Assembly: GCA_902806595.1 (NCBI GenBank)
Contig: CADCXC010000011.1
Coordinates: 1,116,001-1,180,000, forward strand
Reading direction: 5' to 3'
DNA from: Pyrenopolyporus hunteri
Taxonomy: Eukaryota > Ascomycota > Sordariomycetes > Xylariales > Hypoxylaceae
DNA length: 64,000 nucleotides
Positions 49,471 to 61,893 of this stretch are shown piece by piece (the first letter of the stretch is position 1; every line of letters starts with the position of its first letter). A program made the translations under genes and the position numbers. Under the pieces are notes generated by a model that did not search any database, was not told the DNA's origin, and saw only the letters and a list, made by a program, of their open reading frames with translations.

Positions 49471-49565
49471 GGTCTGATGGTCTAGTGGTAGGATTCTCGC
49501 TTTGGGTCTGTTCGATGCAGTCGCAAACTTGCGAGAGGTCCCGGGTTCGATCCCCGGTCAGACCC
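49471..49565 (+). tRNA. tRNA-Pro (anticodon TGG) with intron
   Basis: The acceptor stem GGTCTGA pairs with TCAGACC, followed by discriminator C at 49565. The D-arm has TAGTGGTA (A box) and the T-arm has GGTTCGATCCC (B box). The anticodon stem CTCGC/GCGAG encloses a loop with TGG at 49503-49505. A 23-nt intron at 49507-49529 sits one base after the anticodon, the usual place for nuclear tRNA introns. A run of CTACTTTTT follows as the RNA polymerase III terminator (49565-49573). Confidence 0.93.
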
Positions 49566-50283
49566 TACTTTTTGCGATATTTCTGCTTTCGCACATCAAT
49601 CGCACAGGCGTCGTCGCGATTCGACTTCAATCCGTTGTTTTTTTAATCCCTCAGTTGGATTAGAATCGAGCTAATCAAGTTGGACTATTGCGCGTTCCAG
49701 GCTAATCAGGTAAGGTAGGTGCCTAAGTTACCTACCTATTTATCAATGCAATTGTTCATAGTTTCGACGGTCGCGTCAGCCCGCCATTGAGGGGGGCTAG
49801 CTGTCGAAAGGTAGGTACTTTCGAGGCGATATACTGTTACCCGTCTCCTCACCTAGGTAGGTACATAACTCGCTACTAATGAACCTACGTATTAAAGAAG
49901 ACATATCCACGACAATCCAAACTTATAAAAGTAATTCTTTAATACGGCTCACATATGTGTATATAGGTATTCTAGCCAAATGCATCAAGGTATAATAAAA
50001 ATACACACACCATGGCAAGCACAGGGAACCCAATCTCCGACTGTGCCATCTTTCCATGCGACATGTATACGTCCGTGTATGCAGCACCTACCTACCATGT
50101 ATGAATGTCCTTCTAATATCCCGCCGATCTCTTCTAAGTGCGAGTGCCTAGGTATGTGTAGCTAGAAAAATAAAGAAAAGGGAATCTTATATCTCATCTC
50201 GTATCTTGACCCTTATATGCATATGTACCCCATCACATATACACGTATATACCCGGGTATATACGTCAGGCGCTGTAGGCCCC
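49566..50283. other. intergenic, tRNA to ABCA 3' end
   Basis: Apart from the tRNA terminator and the presumed 3' untranslated region of the ABCA gene I see no gene. CCTAGGTA-type words occur near 49,853 and 50,148, and TATA/CGTATATAC-like alternating sequence near 50,236-50,265. Confidence 0.55.
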
Positions 50284-53200
50284 TTATCGCCACGACCACC
50301 AGGACTTCTTCTTCTCATTATAGCCCTCCTCCTGGACGTTATGACGCCCAACGATCGTCAGGAACACCTGGTCCAGGGTTGTCGGTGTGCATGAATAATG
50401 TTCGATCCCGAGCTGCTCTTTGTGCTCTTCGAGTATAACAATGAGCCGACCGACTGCGCTACCGCCGCTGGCGTTGCTGTCGTCTGATATCGCGCTCGCT
50501 GGCACTGAGAACCGCATTTGCCCATGGTATGTCTTCTGCTCCACGTCGGCTCCTGGCCAAGTGTCCAGAACCCATTGCCGGACGCGCTCCATTTCCTCGA
50601 CCGTCGAGTGCGGCGCCGTTTTGCTAACCAGATGTACGTGAAGGGCGTCCCCGAAACGCTGCCGTAAGTTTTCTGTAGTACCCATCGCAAGCATACGCTT
50701 AGCCAATATGCCGGCACGATTTGCGAGTGCGTCAGCTTCCTCCATGCTGTGCGTTGTGAGGAGGATGGACCGTCCCGGCACGATCGAGTGGAGTGTCCGC
50801 CACATGATACGCTTGGCCGCCGCGTCCAGACCGGAAGACGGCTCGTCAAGGAGTACAACGCTAGGGTTGCCCATTAACGCGATGCCCAGAGACAATTTCC
50901 TCTTGTTCCCGCCCGACAGCGCGTGTGCCATACGAGTCGAGAAGGCTTCGAGGCCCACAGCGCGAAGTACAGCTCGTACGTTGTGCTCGACGTCTGGGAT
51001 ACCCCGGATGCGCGCATAGAAACGTAGGTGGTCGAGAACGGTCATCGAATCGATGGCATCGAATTGAGGACACACACCCAAGTGGGCCCTAGCCTCAGCG
51101 CGACGACGACTGACGGACGTATTCTCGACGAATACATCGCCTCCGTTACGGCTAGGCTGGATATCACCACGGATTAACGAGATGGTAGTAGACTTTCCTG
51201 CGCCGTTCGGTCCCAATAGCGCGAAGACTTCGCTATGTTTGACGCCGAAGGAGACGTTATCGACGGCCGTGTTCTTACCGAAAGACTTCGTTAAATGTAA
51301 TACCCTAAGACCATCGCTATCCTGAGGAGTGCTGGTCACACGGACGAGCTCGTTGGCTACTTCTTCATCTGAGGCAGCTGGGTCCTCGGGAGACGGGCCA
51401 GCTTTCTGTGTGAGGCGGCTAATAAGACTGCTTCCTGATCCGCTATCATGCCATAGCAGGAAACCGAATAAGAGGATTGATTGGATAATCAAATATAAGA
51501 TTGGCCCGCCATAGGCGGTTATAGCACCCGGATTGCTCTGTATTTGATCTCCATCACACGTTACCGAGAAGAGATTTAGAGTGACGAACATTGCCCTAAT
51601 GACGGAACCAATAGGTATGAAGGCCGATATCACAAAATGGGCAATCAGTATAGACTGGTCGATGGTGGTAACCGGGGCGTATGTGATGACGCAGAGGTAC
51701 GCGATCAAGTAGACCAGGAAACCGACAGCCTGGCCGGCGGCGGAGAACGCATAGGTTGATAACTGGTTGTCACAGAATAGGGAAATGACGTATGAGAACA
51801 AAGTAGACGCCAGTCCGTATAGGAAGAAAATGAGGAAGAGGTACGGAACGTGGTACCAAACATCGGATGAAGCAGCAAATGCGGCGGTAGCAATCGCGGA
51901 GGAAACAAGGACAATCGCAAAGTCGAAAAGCGTATAGGAGGCCCACAGCGGAAGTGAACGCACGCCATTCGAATATTGCAGTCCACGGACGTTCCGCCGC
52001 CTCTCGATATTTGGATAGAGACCAAAAAAGGCGGGATAGATAGACATTGCTAGGCAAAAGTAGACCAAAAGCTGCAAAGAATCTCCGGTCGACGGTGCCC
52101 AAGGAGTATCAAATGGTGCGTATGTTGTAGCAATACTAGTGTTGGCTAACATGATGTCTAAAGCGTTCAGTCCGAATACCGAGGTGTAGACGTCTCCACC
52201 GTCTGCTTCGTATATAATAGTGGGCGGGGAGCTAGAGTCTCCGAGCCACCATCCAGCGGGCTTAACGTCCTTTCGCCTCTGTTCCACAAAATTGTTGAAC
52301 TCGTCCAGAGAATTCACAAGATGCAGGCTTTCGATAAACGAGGCCATAGGATTCGGTGCGGTCATGTTATCAAATCCGGATTCACCCTCGGCCCGAGCCT
52401 GAATCTGAGCCTGGCCTTGGCCAAGGAGGCTAGGGGCGAAAAGTCTCTGAATAGTGGCATTGCTAAATTGTGAAGCAGGGCCGGCAACTAGAAACAAGTC
52501 GTCGTATAGATCCGAAGAGCCAGAGGTATCAACAGCGGCCTGGTCAGCTGGACTACATCCGACCGGATGTTGGTCTGTGACGTAGAGGGACGTCAGAGCT
52601 GCAGCTATGATTGGGATTAGGAAAGCGGCCACGTAAGGAAACCAGTTTGTCTTGAAGATAGTGCATCGTTTTCTGAACAACACTCCCATCTGTTTCATGT
52701 AGCCGATTGGGCGTCCCGAAAGCAATTCCAACCTATCCTTGTCGAGTTCCCCTGTATCAAGGCCCTCCTTTGCGTGATATTGCTTGTCATTAGCCACTTC
52801 TGTTGAGGATGAGCTCTGAGCCGGCCTTATGGCATTCTCGCCTTTCACTTCCTCAGCCACCTGTAAGAATACGTCTTCAATGGTTGGGTTGGAAAACTTG
52901 TAATCGCGAATTCCAGCAGATTCTAAGGAGCGTATTACTTCCGCGGCAAGGCTCGATGATGGTGCGATATAGCTAATCACGTCAAACCCCCTCTTCCGGG
53001 TAACGTTTGGTATTTCCGGGGGTTCCTTAATATCCTTGGCGTTGAAAACATGGACTCGGTATCCAGCACCCAGTCGGTCCTTAAGTTCTACGGAAGATCC
53101 TTGTGCTCGTAATGTGCCTTTGGAGAGGATGGCGATATGGTCGGCGAGAAGATCAGCCTCGTCGAGGAAGTGAGTTGTCAAAATAATGGTTCGCTGGCCA

Positions 53201-55217
53201 CGTTCGGCTAGGAGTATGTCCCAAACCTTGCGACGAGAGAGAGGATCAATCCCGGAGGAAACCTCGTCGACACAGCAGACGGCACTACCACCCGTCAACA
53301 TCATCCCGAGCTGTAACTTTCGTTTTTGCCCGCCCGACAAGGTCTTAGACATGGCCTTAGCCTTTGGCCCAAGGTCTACCGCTACCACCAAGTCATGTAT
53401 CTCTTTGGAGGATGCAGTGTTATTTGGCGATTTGAGCCGATTGAAAATCTGAATATGCTCTTCGACGGTCAATTCATCCCATAGGACGTTCTTCTGAGGC
53501 GCGATACCCAGGCCCCCAGTCCCATCGATTGTGATGTCTCCACTGGTCAGTTTACTGATACCAGCAATTGAGTCGAGAGTTGTACTCTTTCCACTACCAT
53601 TAGCACCGAGTAGAGCCAGTATTTGTCCTCTTCTTGCCGTGAGTGACAATTTGTCGACGGCGACAACCGGATCCTTGGGCACGGACTTGAAGGGAAGCAA
53701 GCGAGTCAGGAAATTGGGGTAGTAGACTTTTGTGAAATTCTCGAGTTTAACAGCATCAACGGGTGCTGTTTCGGCTGTCTGGCCCTGAAGAATCGTACGG
53801 CCCTTTGTGGTAGTTCCGTGAAACAGACGTTCGAGGTAAGCGCCAAGAATAGGGTAGACGATGATCTGGATGATGAGAAACACCCAGAAAACGATGCCGG
53901 GCAGGTTCCAAGGGTTCTCGGGCGGGTTATTAACAAGGTCTGCTGGGAATGAATATCTTTCATATCTCGCGATGAAAGTCATAAACCAAACAAAGTTACA
54001 AGGCGTCTATAGTTTGAACCATTAGCGGCTTGCTCGTCTCGGCGCTTGTCATAGGATAGTTTAAGGGGTAAGAGAATACATACGAAAAGTAAGCTAAGGG
54101 CTGTGACGGTACCAGTACCGGGAGATGTTAGGGTCTGAGCGAGGATTGCTAGTAGAATATAGGCTATCGTTGTCACGACACCTGACAGTTGTGATCTATT
54201 GAAAAACGAAGCGCCCAGTATAGATAGAGAGGCCAAAGCGAGGCCAGCAAGAATGAAGTAGATAAGCACAATGGCAACGCTTGTATTAGCCCAGACTCCG
54301 CGCGCAATAATGATCGAACCAATCACCCATCCTGGCAGATATACCAGGGTAAAGGCAATATGGTAAGAGATTAGTCTTGAGACTTGAGCTTGCCATAAGT
54401 ACTTGGTAGGCATCATGGCTTCTAATAGCTGAGACATGCCTATTTCTCTTTCGGTCGCCATGTGACCCGTCATATGGTAGCACACTCCGATAATAACGAC
54501 GAAGAACGATACGCCCAAGAAATTCGTCAATGAAGACTGGTAATTACGTCGAATCCGTGCGGCCCGTTCCTCCTGAGTTTCAGGAGTGAACGGATACTCT
54601 TCTATAGTATTCGGGAAGCTTGACTGACTATTAGTGTTAGAAAGACCCGCTATCGCAGCATCTACGGCCCGTTGCAGAGGAAGAGTATAAATTTGGGCGC
54701 TATTGTCATCCCGAGTCGTATCAATTCTCGAACCTAGTGCGCCATCGGCCCGTAGGGTGTAATTCCACACGGCCCCTTCTCCTTCGGTCGGGGAAGAATA
54801 GAACACTACGGCGCCATAGCAAGGCGACACACCGCGCAAGGAGCTTCTACACGTATAGGATAGTTCGGACAGATGCGATAACCTTGACGCATTTTTCCCA
54901 GCCTCGGTTACCGTATGCGCAAGGGTGTCGATGACGCGGTCGATATCACCACCAGCAAAACCATTGTTCACGAAGGCGACGGTGTTGCGATTCGTATCGG
55001 TAGCGGCAGCAAGCCCGTCTTGAAGCGACCTAATAGCGTGCGGGTCTCCGATGCCAAATACAGCTGGTGGTACGAAGAGATTCCGGGCGAAGGTAAGAAA
55101 GGCTGCTAGTAGAATGGGCAGAACGAATGCTCTAATGAACGTGGAGTACCAATGGCGAACAACGACGATCTTCAGATTCTTGGCCGTTAAGGTCCAAGTC
55201 TGTCGAAAGAAGGCCAT
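50284..55217 (-). CDS. ABCA-type full ABC transporter
   Basis: Two exons (55217-54084 and 54006-50284; 77-nt intron) encode 1,618 residues laid out TMD1-NBD1-TMD2-NBD2. TMD1 opens with a membrane helix after MAFFRQTW, a large loop, then several helices. NBD1 has Walker A GANGSGKST (512-520), signature LSGGQ (601-605), Walker B VCCVDE (621-626) and the switch His in LTTHFLDEAD. TMD2 (about 835-1235) also has a large loop. NBD2 has GPNGAGKST (1310-1318), LSGGN (1408-1412), VVLLDEP (1428-1434) and LTTHSMEEAD. Both sites keep the catalytic Glu, so both appear competent. The ABCA signature is the order, long loops and the LGANGSGKST / GPNGAGKST patterns. Family members move lipids or related hydrophobic compounds across membranes; the substrate here is unknown. 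Translation starts at ATG 55217 after a GC-rich leader. Confidence 0.95.
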
Positions 55218-56797
55218 TGTCGGCGGCGGCGGCGGCAACGGATGGTTTCGCAGTCAGTCTCGTCTCGAGAGGGAAAACGTCCTAGGAAGAGAAAACCGAA
55301 TCGAATTAAGGGCCGACGTCTGCTGACGGATCCGCGTCGCAAGGAAATTTTAGGGCGCCATGTAATATTATACCTATGCCGTCAATATATCTCCTACAAA
55401 ATGGGGAAAACCGACGTATGATCCGAGAAGAACAAAGGACAAGAAACGAGCGATTATATTATGCGGTCGATACGAAGTCTGCAGTCCCGCAAGCCCCGGG
55501 CGGGATACCGTGAATATCAAACATAGTTATGGTACCTGGAGGGCGTCGCCTTATTCAGCATCTGCGATCTGCCCAGACTCACGAGCATTTGGAGAGCATG
55601 GATGAGGTGTACTATAGTAAGAATCGGGGGATTGGATTGGCTCGGTCTTCGGCCCTAGGAAATGATGAAAAGCTACGACAACATTAGGTACGTAAAGAAG
55701 AGGGAATACCAAGTACCAAGGCCCGCAGGCGGTGGCTGTGTTCAGAAAAGCTCGAAGAAAATTGCCTATCCTGCTGTAAGGCGGAGCCCGCTACCAATTA
55801 AATTTGAGCCCAGCTAGGCTGTGGTACATGTATATAGTTAGTACGCCCCGAACTGGGTCCCGCTTGGCACGTCTAATGTTTGAAGGAATCCCCGTCCTGG
55901 TGGCCCGATTGACAGGGCCCGCTAGCTCTTTCTTAAACCCTATATGTCTCTGTATACCACACTAGATCAGACGTGTATAGTAAGCCACTGCTACTTTGAA
56001 ACGAGAGAATGGGTAGCTGTCTACCTTTACATACAGGTATTAGTAGGTATGTAGCTGCTGCCGTTGAAGATATGCGAACAGGTACCCAGCCTAAGGAAGC
56101 AGCCCTGCAAGAAATTAAGCGAAGTGACCTGTCGATACGGTACCAATTGACCTTACCCATATGTACCAGGCAGCAACAAATCAGAGTTACATGCATATGT
56201 ACCTTACGTCATCTTACCTGTAGGAGTTGAGTGAGGTAGGACAATCCCATGAGCCGTGCAGAATAGACGCGTCAACCAATGCCCGTGGACATGAACCGTT
56301 GGAGTAGAAGTTGAACGTAGCTGCGTAGTCCCCTAAGTTCTCTTACTATTAGGTGGGTAAGTATCGGCAAATATTCAAGCTACTAGATAAACTACCTAGG
56401 TACCTAGGTATGATTTGCGAAACGACATACACGATGTCACACACGATGTTGACAGCCCTTATCATAGCCTCTTCCTGATGGAAGATAAGTATGCAAGGTC
56501 CATATCGCGAACCCTCGTAGAGTGGCTTTTTTTTCTCCCGATTAGGTACGATCGACCCTGAAGTTTGATATGGGTGACGGGTCGAGGGCTGGCTACCTGG
56601 TATACACATCAAATGCATTATTATAACCTAAATCAGACATGTAGGTATCGTAGGCGGGTAATCTACCTCGTCAGAAGCACTCTTTAACCTTGAATCCTCA
56701 TCGTAGTTTCAAACATGTACAGTGTCTCTATACCCTTCTAGCTTGGCCGTACTGCAAATGTCCAAAAGCCACGCCCGTTGAACGCCTGAGTTAATCT
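55218..56797. other. intergenic, ABCA promoter and Rad4 3' region
   Basis: No gene is supported in this 1.6 kb. It contains the ABCA promoter, a CGG-repeat-like stretch immediately before the ATG (about 55,219-55,237, GGCGGCGGCGG on the plus strand), and two overlapping TACCTAGGTA palindromes at 56393-56410. Confidence 0.6.
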
Positions 56798-59305
56798 TTA
56801 GTCAATCATGAAACCCCCTGCATAGTCGTCATCTATCATGAAGCCGCCAGCTTCGTCGTTATCGTCGCTTTGCTGCGTCGCATCTTCCAAGTCATCGCCG
56901 CGCGCTGCTTCTTTACCGTCATCTATACCCATATCATCCTGGGCGTTAGCCTCCTCCTCGGAGTCCACGCCCTCCCAAATTCGCTGTCGAACTCTGAGAC
57001 TCATCAAAAACAGTTTCCAAGTCTTGAGAACCTCCCGGGTCCGTCGTTCTTTTTCTACTTCAGCTTCCCGATCCCTAAGACCAGTGATCACGGCGCGGAC
57101 AGCCTCTTCATATTCCGCGGCGACGACTACCCCGTGAAGCACAGCCGTACCTTGCCTGCCCCTGAATTGGAATCCGGTAAGCGCGGGTGCATAATCGACA
57201 CCTAATATGAAAGCCGCCTGGGCGCCGAGTTCATCGGCTACATATGCACCGCCTTCGGGGACCATGCTAGGCACGTAAATATCCAGATTTCCAAATCGAT
57301 TTTTGGGTACCCGTCCGTTGACGACCGGGGGGTGCTTGAAAGGCACGGTCTGATTAATAGTATATATAGGCGTCCCAGCTGTCCCATCGGGATCATTAGC
57401 CTCATCACCGTCGCCGAACGCGTCCTCTTTCGGCCTTGCACGTTTAGGGAGGAATCTGGCTGGGATCTCATTCGGGAGGACCTCTCGGCCCATCCGGTAC
57501 CACTTCTCCCTGGTACGGGCAATCTGTACATCCTTGCGTCTGTAGATCTTCTCCAGGGGGCCGTTACTACCGGCCCCTACTGTTCCTGACACAGACGCAC
57601 CAGGTACAAGAACCTCGTTCCTCTTTAGATGCCGCTCGAGGGCGTATATCGGGTGGTCCTTGAAGTCGGCAATGTTGCGAGGCATCGGCTCTCGTAGCTC
57701 TATTGCATTTAACTCGTTATCCTCAATTTGATCGAGGTCTGTGGTAAAGCCGCGCGAAAATGCCCGAAGTGCTCTCCGCCACCACCTTCCGCCCGTAGCC
57801 TCTGCACTTTCAATTCGCATCTTTCTGGTTTTCGCATTATACGCTTTCGCATACCGGCGAGTGACGTCTTTTGCTGTGCCATCAGCTTCGAATGCAACGA
57901 CATAGGTCATGCAATTCTCTCTATCGGAAGCCGGCGGCTCCATTTTTTGAGGTCTCCAAAAAGAATCCGTTACTAACGGGTCCACAGGTTGCCATTTCTG
58001 ATGGGCTTCATCTAAAACCTCAACCCAGTAAACGGGATATCCTGATTCCCGTATCTTTTTGGGCACCGGCGGAGTTTCGCGAGATGAACTCGCAGTAGGA
58101 ATCGTAGGGACATGGAAGGCGGTGGCGTTCGGATGGCCTAACCGCCTACGGATCGGGCAACCAGCGTCTGCCGGTGGGTCAGCTGTAGGATTGTTCTTTT
58201 GCATCTGAGCATATCGTTCCGCAATTGAGAGATTTGCTTTTGCTTTTGGTGGTTTCCCTAAGGGAGGTCCTCCGGAAGCAAAAGAAAGGGGCTGAAGAGA
58301 GCATACGAGCCTAGCTTCAACCCCAGCACTACGGAGAAGTGCACAGTATAATTGTGCGCCGACATCCCGTGAACCACAGAGAGACTTTGCCGCTTCGCGG
58401 AAATCCGGTTTTTCCATGGGAGATTCCGCATCGTCTGGGAGTTTATACTGCGAGTATTGATTAGTCCACTCTATACATTAATAGGAGTCGAGTGCAAGTA
58501 CGTTTTGAATATACTCTTCGTTCTCCGCCCACAATGCCCTCCGTATTCCTCGTTCGGTAATCCGAAATCTTGTCTTATACATGACCCCAGCTTGCTCTAA
58601 CCCACCCTTGAGGGATTGTGTCTGCCCAAATTGAGTGAGGTCGGTGCCCGGGTTAAGATACTTGACCATTTTATTAGTCAGGAGTTTTCGCAGAGTATCC
58701 TGGACAACAGTATCATTGCACCACCGATTCCTACGAGCGACATGAGCTAAGAGGCAGAGTAAATGGATTTTATGTATTTCAATCCGACGATCCCTCTCGG
58801 CTTTGTTGATAGGTTTTCGCCTGTCGACAGCCTTCTGTGGACTTGCGGCTGCTTGAGCTGAGAAGTCAAGCTCAAGATCTTTATTGCCGCCTTCAACGTC
58901 CGAATTCGGGTGCGCCGAGAAATCGACATCCTCAAATTGTATGTCATCGTCATCCTCTTCCTCATCCGAATCTCTATAGACCGTTTGCATAGTCGCAGTC
59001 GGGAGAGGTACATCTTCGAATTGCGTCTCGTCGTCATTATCCACATCCACATCTTCACTTTGTGATGCTACTTTTATAGGGTCCGGATTCTTAACCGTCT
59101 GTTCATTCTTCTGACCAGGTCGCCGCCTTTTCAGCGGTCGCTCGGGCAAGGCAGCGTTGGACTGGACGTCAGCTTCGACTAGCATTTGCTGGTAGATATC
59201 GGGAACGCCGGAGCGCCTCGCACCGGACCTGGTCGACCGAGAGGCGCCAGAAGCTGTTGTATTCGTCGCATGATTTCTAGGTGCTGCTCGCTTACGTCCG
59301 GCCAT
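56798..59305 (-). CDS. rad4: DNA repair protein Rad4 (XPC family)
   Basis: Two exons (59305-58502 and 58447-56798; 54-nt intron) encode 817 residues. The intron joins AENEEYIQN to YKLPDDAESPMEKPDF in phase. Residues 1-165 are charged and presumably disordered. The transglutaminase-like domain spans about 165-465 (IHLLCLLAHVARRNRWCND; GSRDVGAQLYCALLRSAGVE; YWVEVLDEAHQKWQPVDP). The beta-hairpin domains follow: BHD1 from RNIADFKDHPIYALERHL, BHD2 with the linker EKIYRRKDVQIARTREKWYRMG, and BHD3 with GRVPKNRFGNLDIYVPSMVPEG and an AAFILGVDYAPALTGFQFRG segment. Rad4/XPC, with Rad23, recognises helix-distorting lesions and starts global-genome nucleotide excision repair in the nucleus. The acidic tail ends in a direct duplication of GGFMID with DDDYA between the copies. 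The single exact promoter-side TACCTAGGTA lies at 59511. Confidence 0.95.
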
Positions 59306-60459
59306 GAGAGAGGATTCCTAAAACATTCAGTAGAAAACCTCACAAAGAGAAAAGGCAAGAGACAGATAAATATATTAAATATGGTAGATGAAGAGGTTGC
59401 GTCGGCGACGAGAATGGTATTGGAAGGGGTACATGGCGATTATCGCGCTAGTTCTGACGTGGAAAATGGAAATCTGGTATGGTACGGTGCCTACCAGGTA
59501 GGTAGGTAGGTACCTAGGTAGGGACCTAGTGCAGTAGCTGGAGATAAAAATGTTTCTGAAAACGGTCGCTGCCTTCCCCTGTGCTTGACGTATTGCTCGG
59601 TCTTCGGGCACGCAACCGCGAACGAGGGGTTTTATCCTTCTCCACTCCGAGTCTCGAAAGCACGTGACATTTGTTTTTCGCGTCCTAGGCGTCGGTGCCT
59701 TCATCATTTGTTCCGCCTTTCGTTTTATCACTTTCCCCAATCTTTTCCCAACGAACGGGAAGTCAACTCGACCTACCTACCAAGCATCTATAAAGTCCTT
59801 AGAGCCCAAGGATCCTGCTTCTACTTAACCTCGATTAAAGGTAATTGCCAAGTATACATTTTATATACTTAGCCCTCTCGTTATCTATTTTCCTAGTTAT
59901 CTACCCGGGTATCCCACCTTACCAATAACTCGGAGCGTCTGGCAAGCAATGGCATCCGAGTAAAGAATAGGAGAGGTATGTTAGGTATCCGATAATACCC
60001 AACCTACCTCTTTACTGGTGCTTCTTTGTTTTCGTACATTAATGCGATGCACTTCCTCATATCGAACTTCAACAACATGCTTCAGGATTTTGTGAGGGCT
60101 AGCCTCGAAGAGTTTCGAGCCGTCTATCCCCTTCTCCATTTCCACTAAAAAGTCAATTTGTGATGTTATTCAAAATCTTAACCCAAACTAAAAGCCGATC
60201 ATCCCTTCATATCTTCGTTAGGAGAATTCAACTATGGGCCTCTATAGCTGGCTCCTATCAAGCCGGGATAGCCAAAAGCTATAACACGATACCATATCCC
60301 GTAGACTCGTCAGAATAGCCCCTGCGAAGGCTTTCGATAGCAGCCCTCTCAACATTCTTGGGTGCTAACTAGGTTTCACCTTAGGTCCTTTTCAACTCTT
60401 CCCTCACTGCATCTGACCCCACAGGTCTCGCCAGGCAGGAAACCGACTGCCTGGAATCC
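59306..60459. other. intergenic, Rad4 promoter region
   Basis: The region upstream of Rad4 has (GGTA)n ending in TACCTAGGTA at 59,493-59,520, about 205 bp before the start codon. No other gene is seen; the 3' untranslated region of the small Cys-rich gene lies at the right end. Confidence 0.6.
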
Positions 60460-60723
60460 CTAACTACCGGTTGAATGGCTCTTTGAGGAAGCAGATGCTG
60501 CGGCCAATGCTTCAGCCTCGTCTTCTGCCTCGGCCATCTCTCTCGCTTCTTGGAGAAGCCTATCCCAGCACTCATTGCACATCCCGTCGTTCCATTTAAT
60601 GACCACTTTGTCCACCTCGCCTCTAGGCCCCAAGCACTTCTTAAATAACTCAACACATGTTTTCGGCTGCAAGAAGCCCCAACAGGAACAACCGTACCAT
60701 CGCTGGTACAACTCCTTGCACAT
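60460..60723 (-). CDS. small Cys-rich protein, conserved fungal hypothetical
   Basis: A single-exon frame of 87 residues from an ATG. The sequence has six cysteines in the first 55 residues: MCKELYQRWYGCSCWGFL, KTCVELFKKC, then KWNDGMCNECWDRL. The paired CxC and CxxC spacing and tryptophans suggest a small metal-binding or disulphide-stabilised fold. The C-terminal third is a charged Glu/Ala helix and a Ser-rich tail. No signal peptide is visible, so it is more likely intracellular zinc-binding than a secreted effector. I recall similar short MCKE-type proteins in sordariomycetes but cannot cite a function. Longer than chance given its composition; coding is likely but not certain. Confidence 0.68.
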   Translation of the reverse strand: MCKELYQRWYGCSCWGFLQPKTCVELFKKCLGPRGEVDKVVIKWNDGMCNECWDRLLQEAREMAEAEDEAEALAAASASSKSHSTGS

Positions 60724-61893
60724 ATTCCCGATGCAAAAATAAGGGGCGGACGAATCGTAGGTAGATGCGAACGGCCCGAAAGAAGTCAGTACATGTAAGG
60801 TACTATGGTTCTTTTTCGTGCCAAGGCGGTGTAACTCGAAGTGTTAAATTCGGAAGTTCGAGATGCTGCTGATAGCTAGGACTTGGAAACCCGACCCCTT
60901 GGGCCTGTGGTCTGAATCCCTTCGGCCCCGGGTCAAAAATGAGTATTAGACGGTCGCGAGATCCTTCTTCAGCTGTCTAATAACAGCGACGATCGTCGAA
61001 AGCTGTCCCGTTATCGATCGGTCAACATCGAGGTACTGGCGTCGTATACTGCCCACCCGCTGCGTTGAAATCGGTTTACGGCGTCGGTTTCCAGCTGTCT
61101 AGCAACGACAGCATGGTCATACCGCTAAGAATAGGCGAAACCGAAGCAGAATCTGAAAACCTGGAACAGAAAGGGGGGCGAGTATTTGCGGCTTTTTGGT
61201 TCAGAAAACCGTTCGTAAGACAGTTGTTGGGTATGTACAGAACTGAATCACCGCCATGTTACTTTTTACTACGAGACTTACTCATTCAAGGTTCAGTGGC
61301 CTAGAACGGCGCATAGTATACCTTGTAGGTACAAGGACCCCACAGTGGCTTGCTGTCAAGATCCCGGGAGCCACGCCCAAAAGCTCACTCGGCTGTACGA
61401 CCCCGTCTCTAATGGGGGGGAAGCGTTCGGGGACGAGTCGCTTACACACATAAGACTAGAAATCCATAACCCAGACTAGACACACATACAACACATACAC
61501 ACACATATACAACACATACACGAGGCCTTTTGACGGGATCGAGATCCCACTCCCTCCTCGGCCCCATCTGATTGGTGGCCTCCGGCCTGTCACTGGGTGT
61601 CTTCGCCAATGCTCGATGAACCACTAGGATAGAAAAAGATTCATTTAAACCCTTGAGCCGAACCCTTGAACCGGTCTACGAATCAATCTATGTACAATTT
61701 GTACATGCCTTACGTACCTATATGCCCCAGTTCGAGAATGTTCTGCATTCGGGAGTTCTCTTCATTCACGTTCGTCTGCAGTTACCTCGCTTACGCGCGA
61801 ACGTCGGAGGATTAAATCAGCCGCACGAACGGTTCACCGACACTACCCTTCCATCAGTACCGATAATTCCCTGCTCATGTTCTGCTCCCCTTG
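60724..61893. other. intergenic, small-protein promoter and amidase 3' region
   Basis: No gene is supported. A CA-rich imperfect repeat (units like ACACACATACAACACATAC) lies at 61,479-61,520. The frames here are short and lack motifs. Confidence 0.6.
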
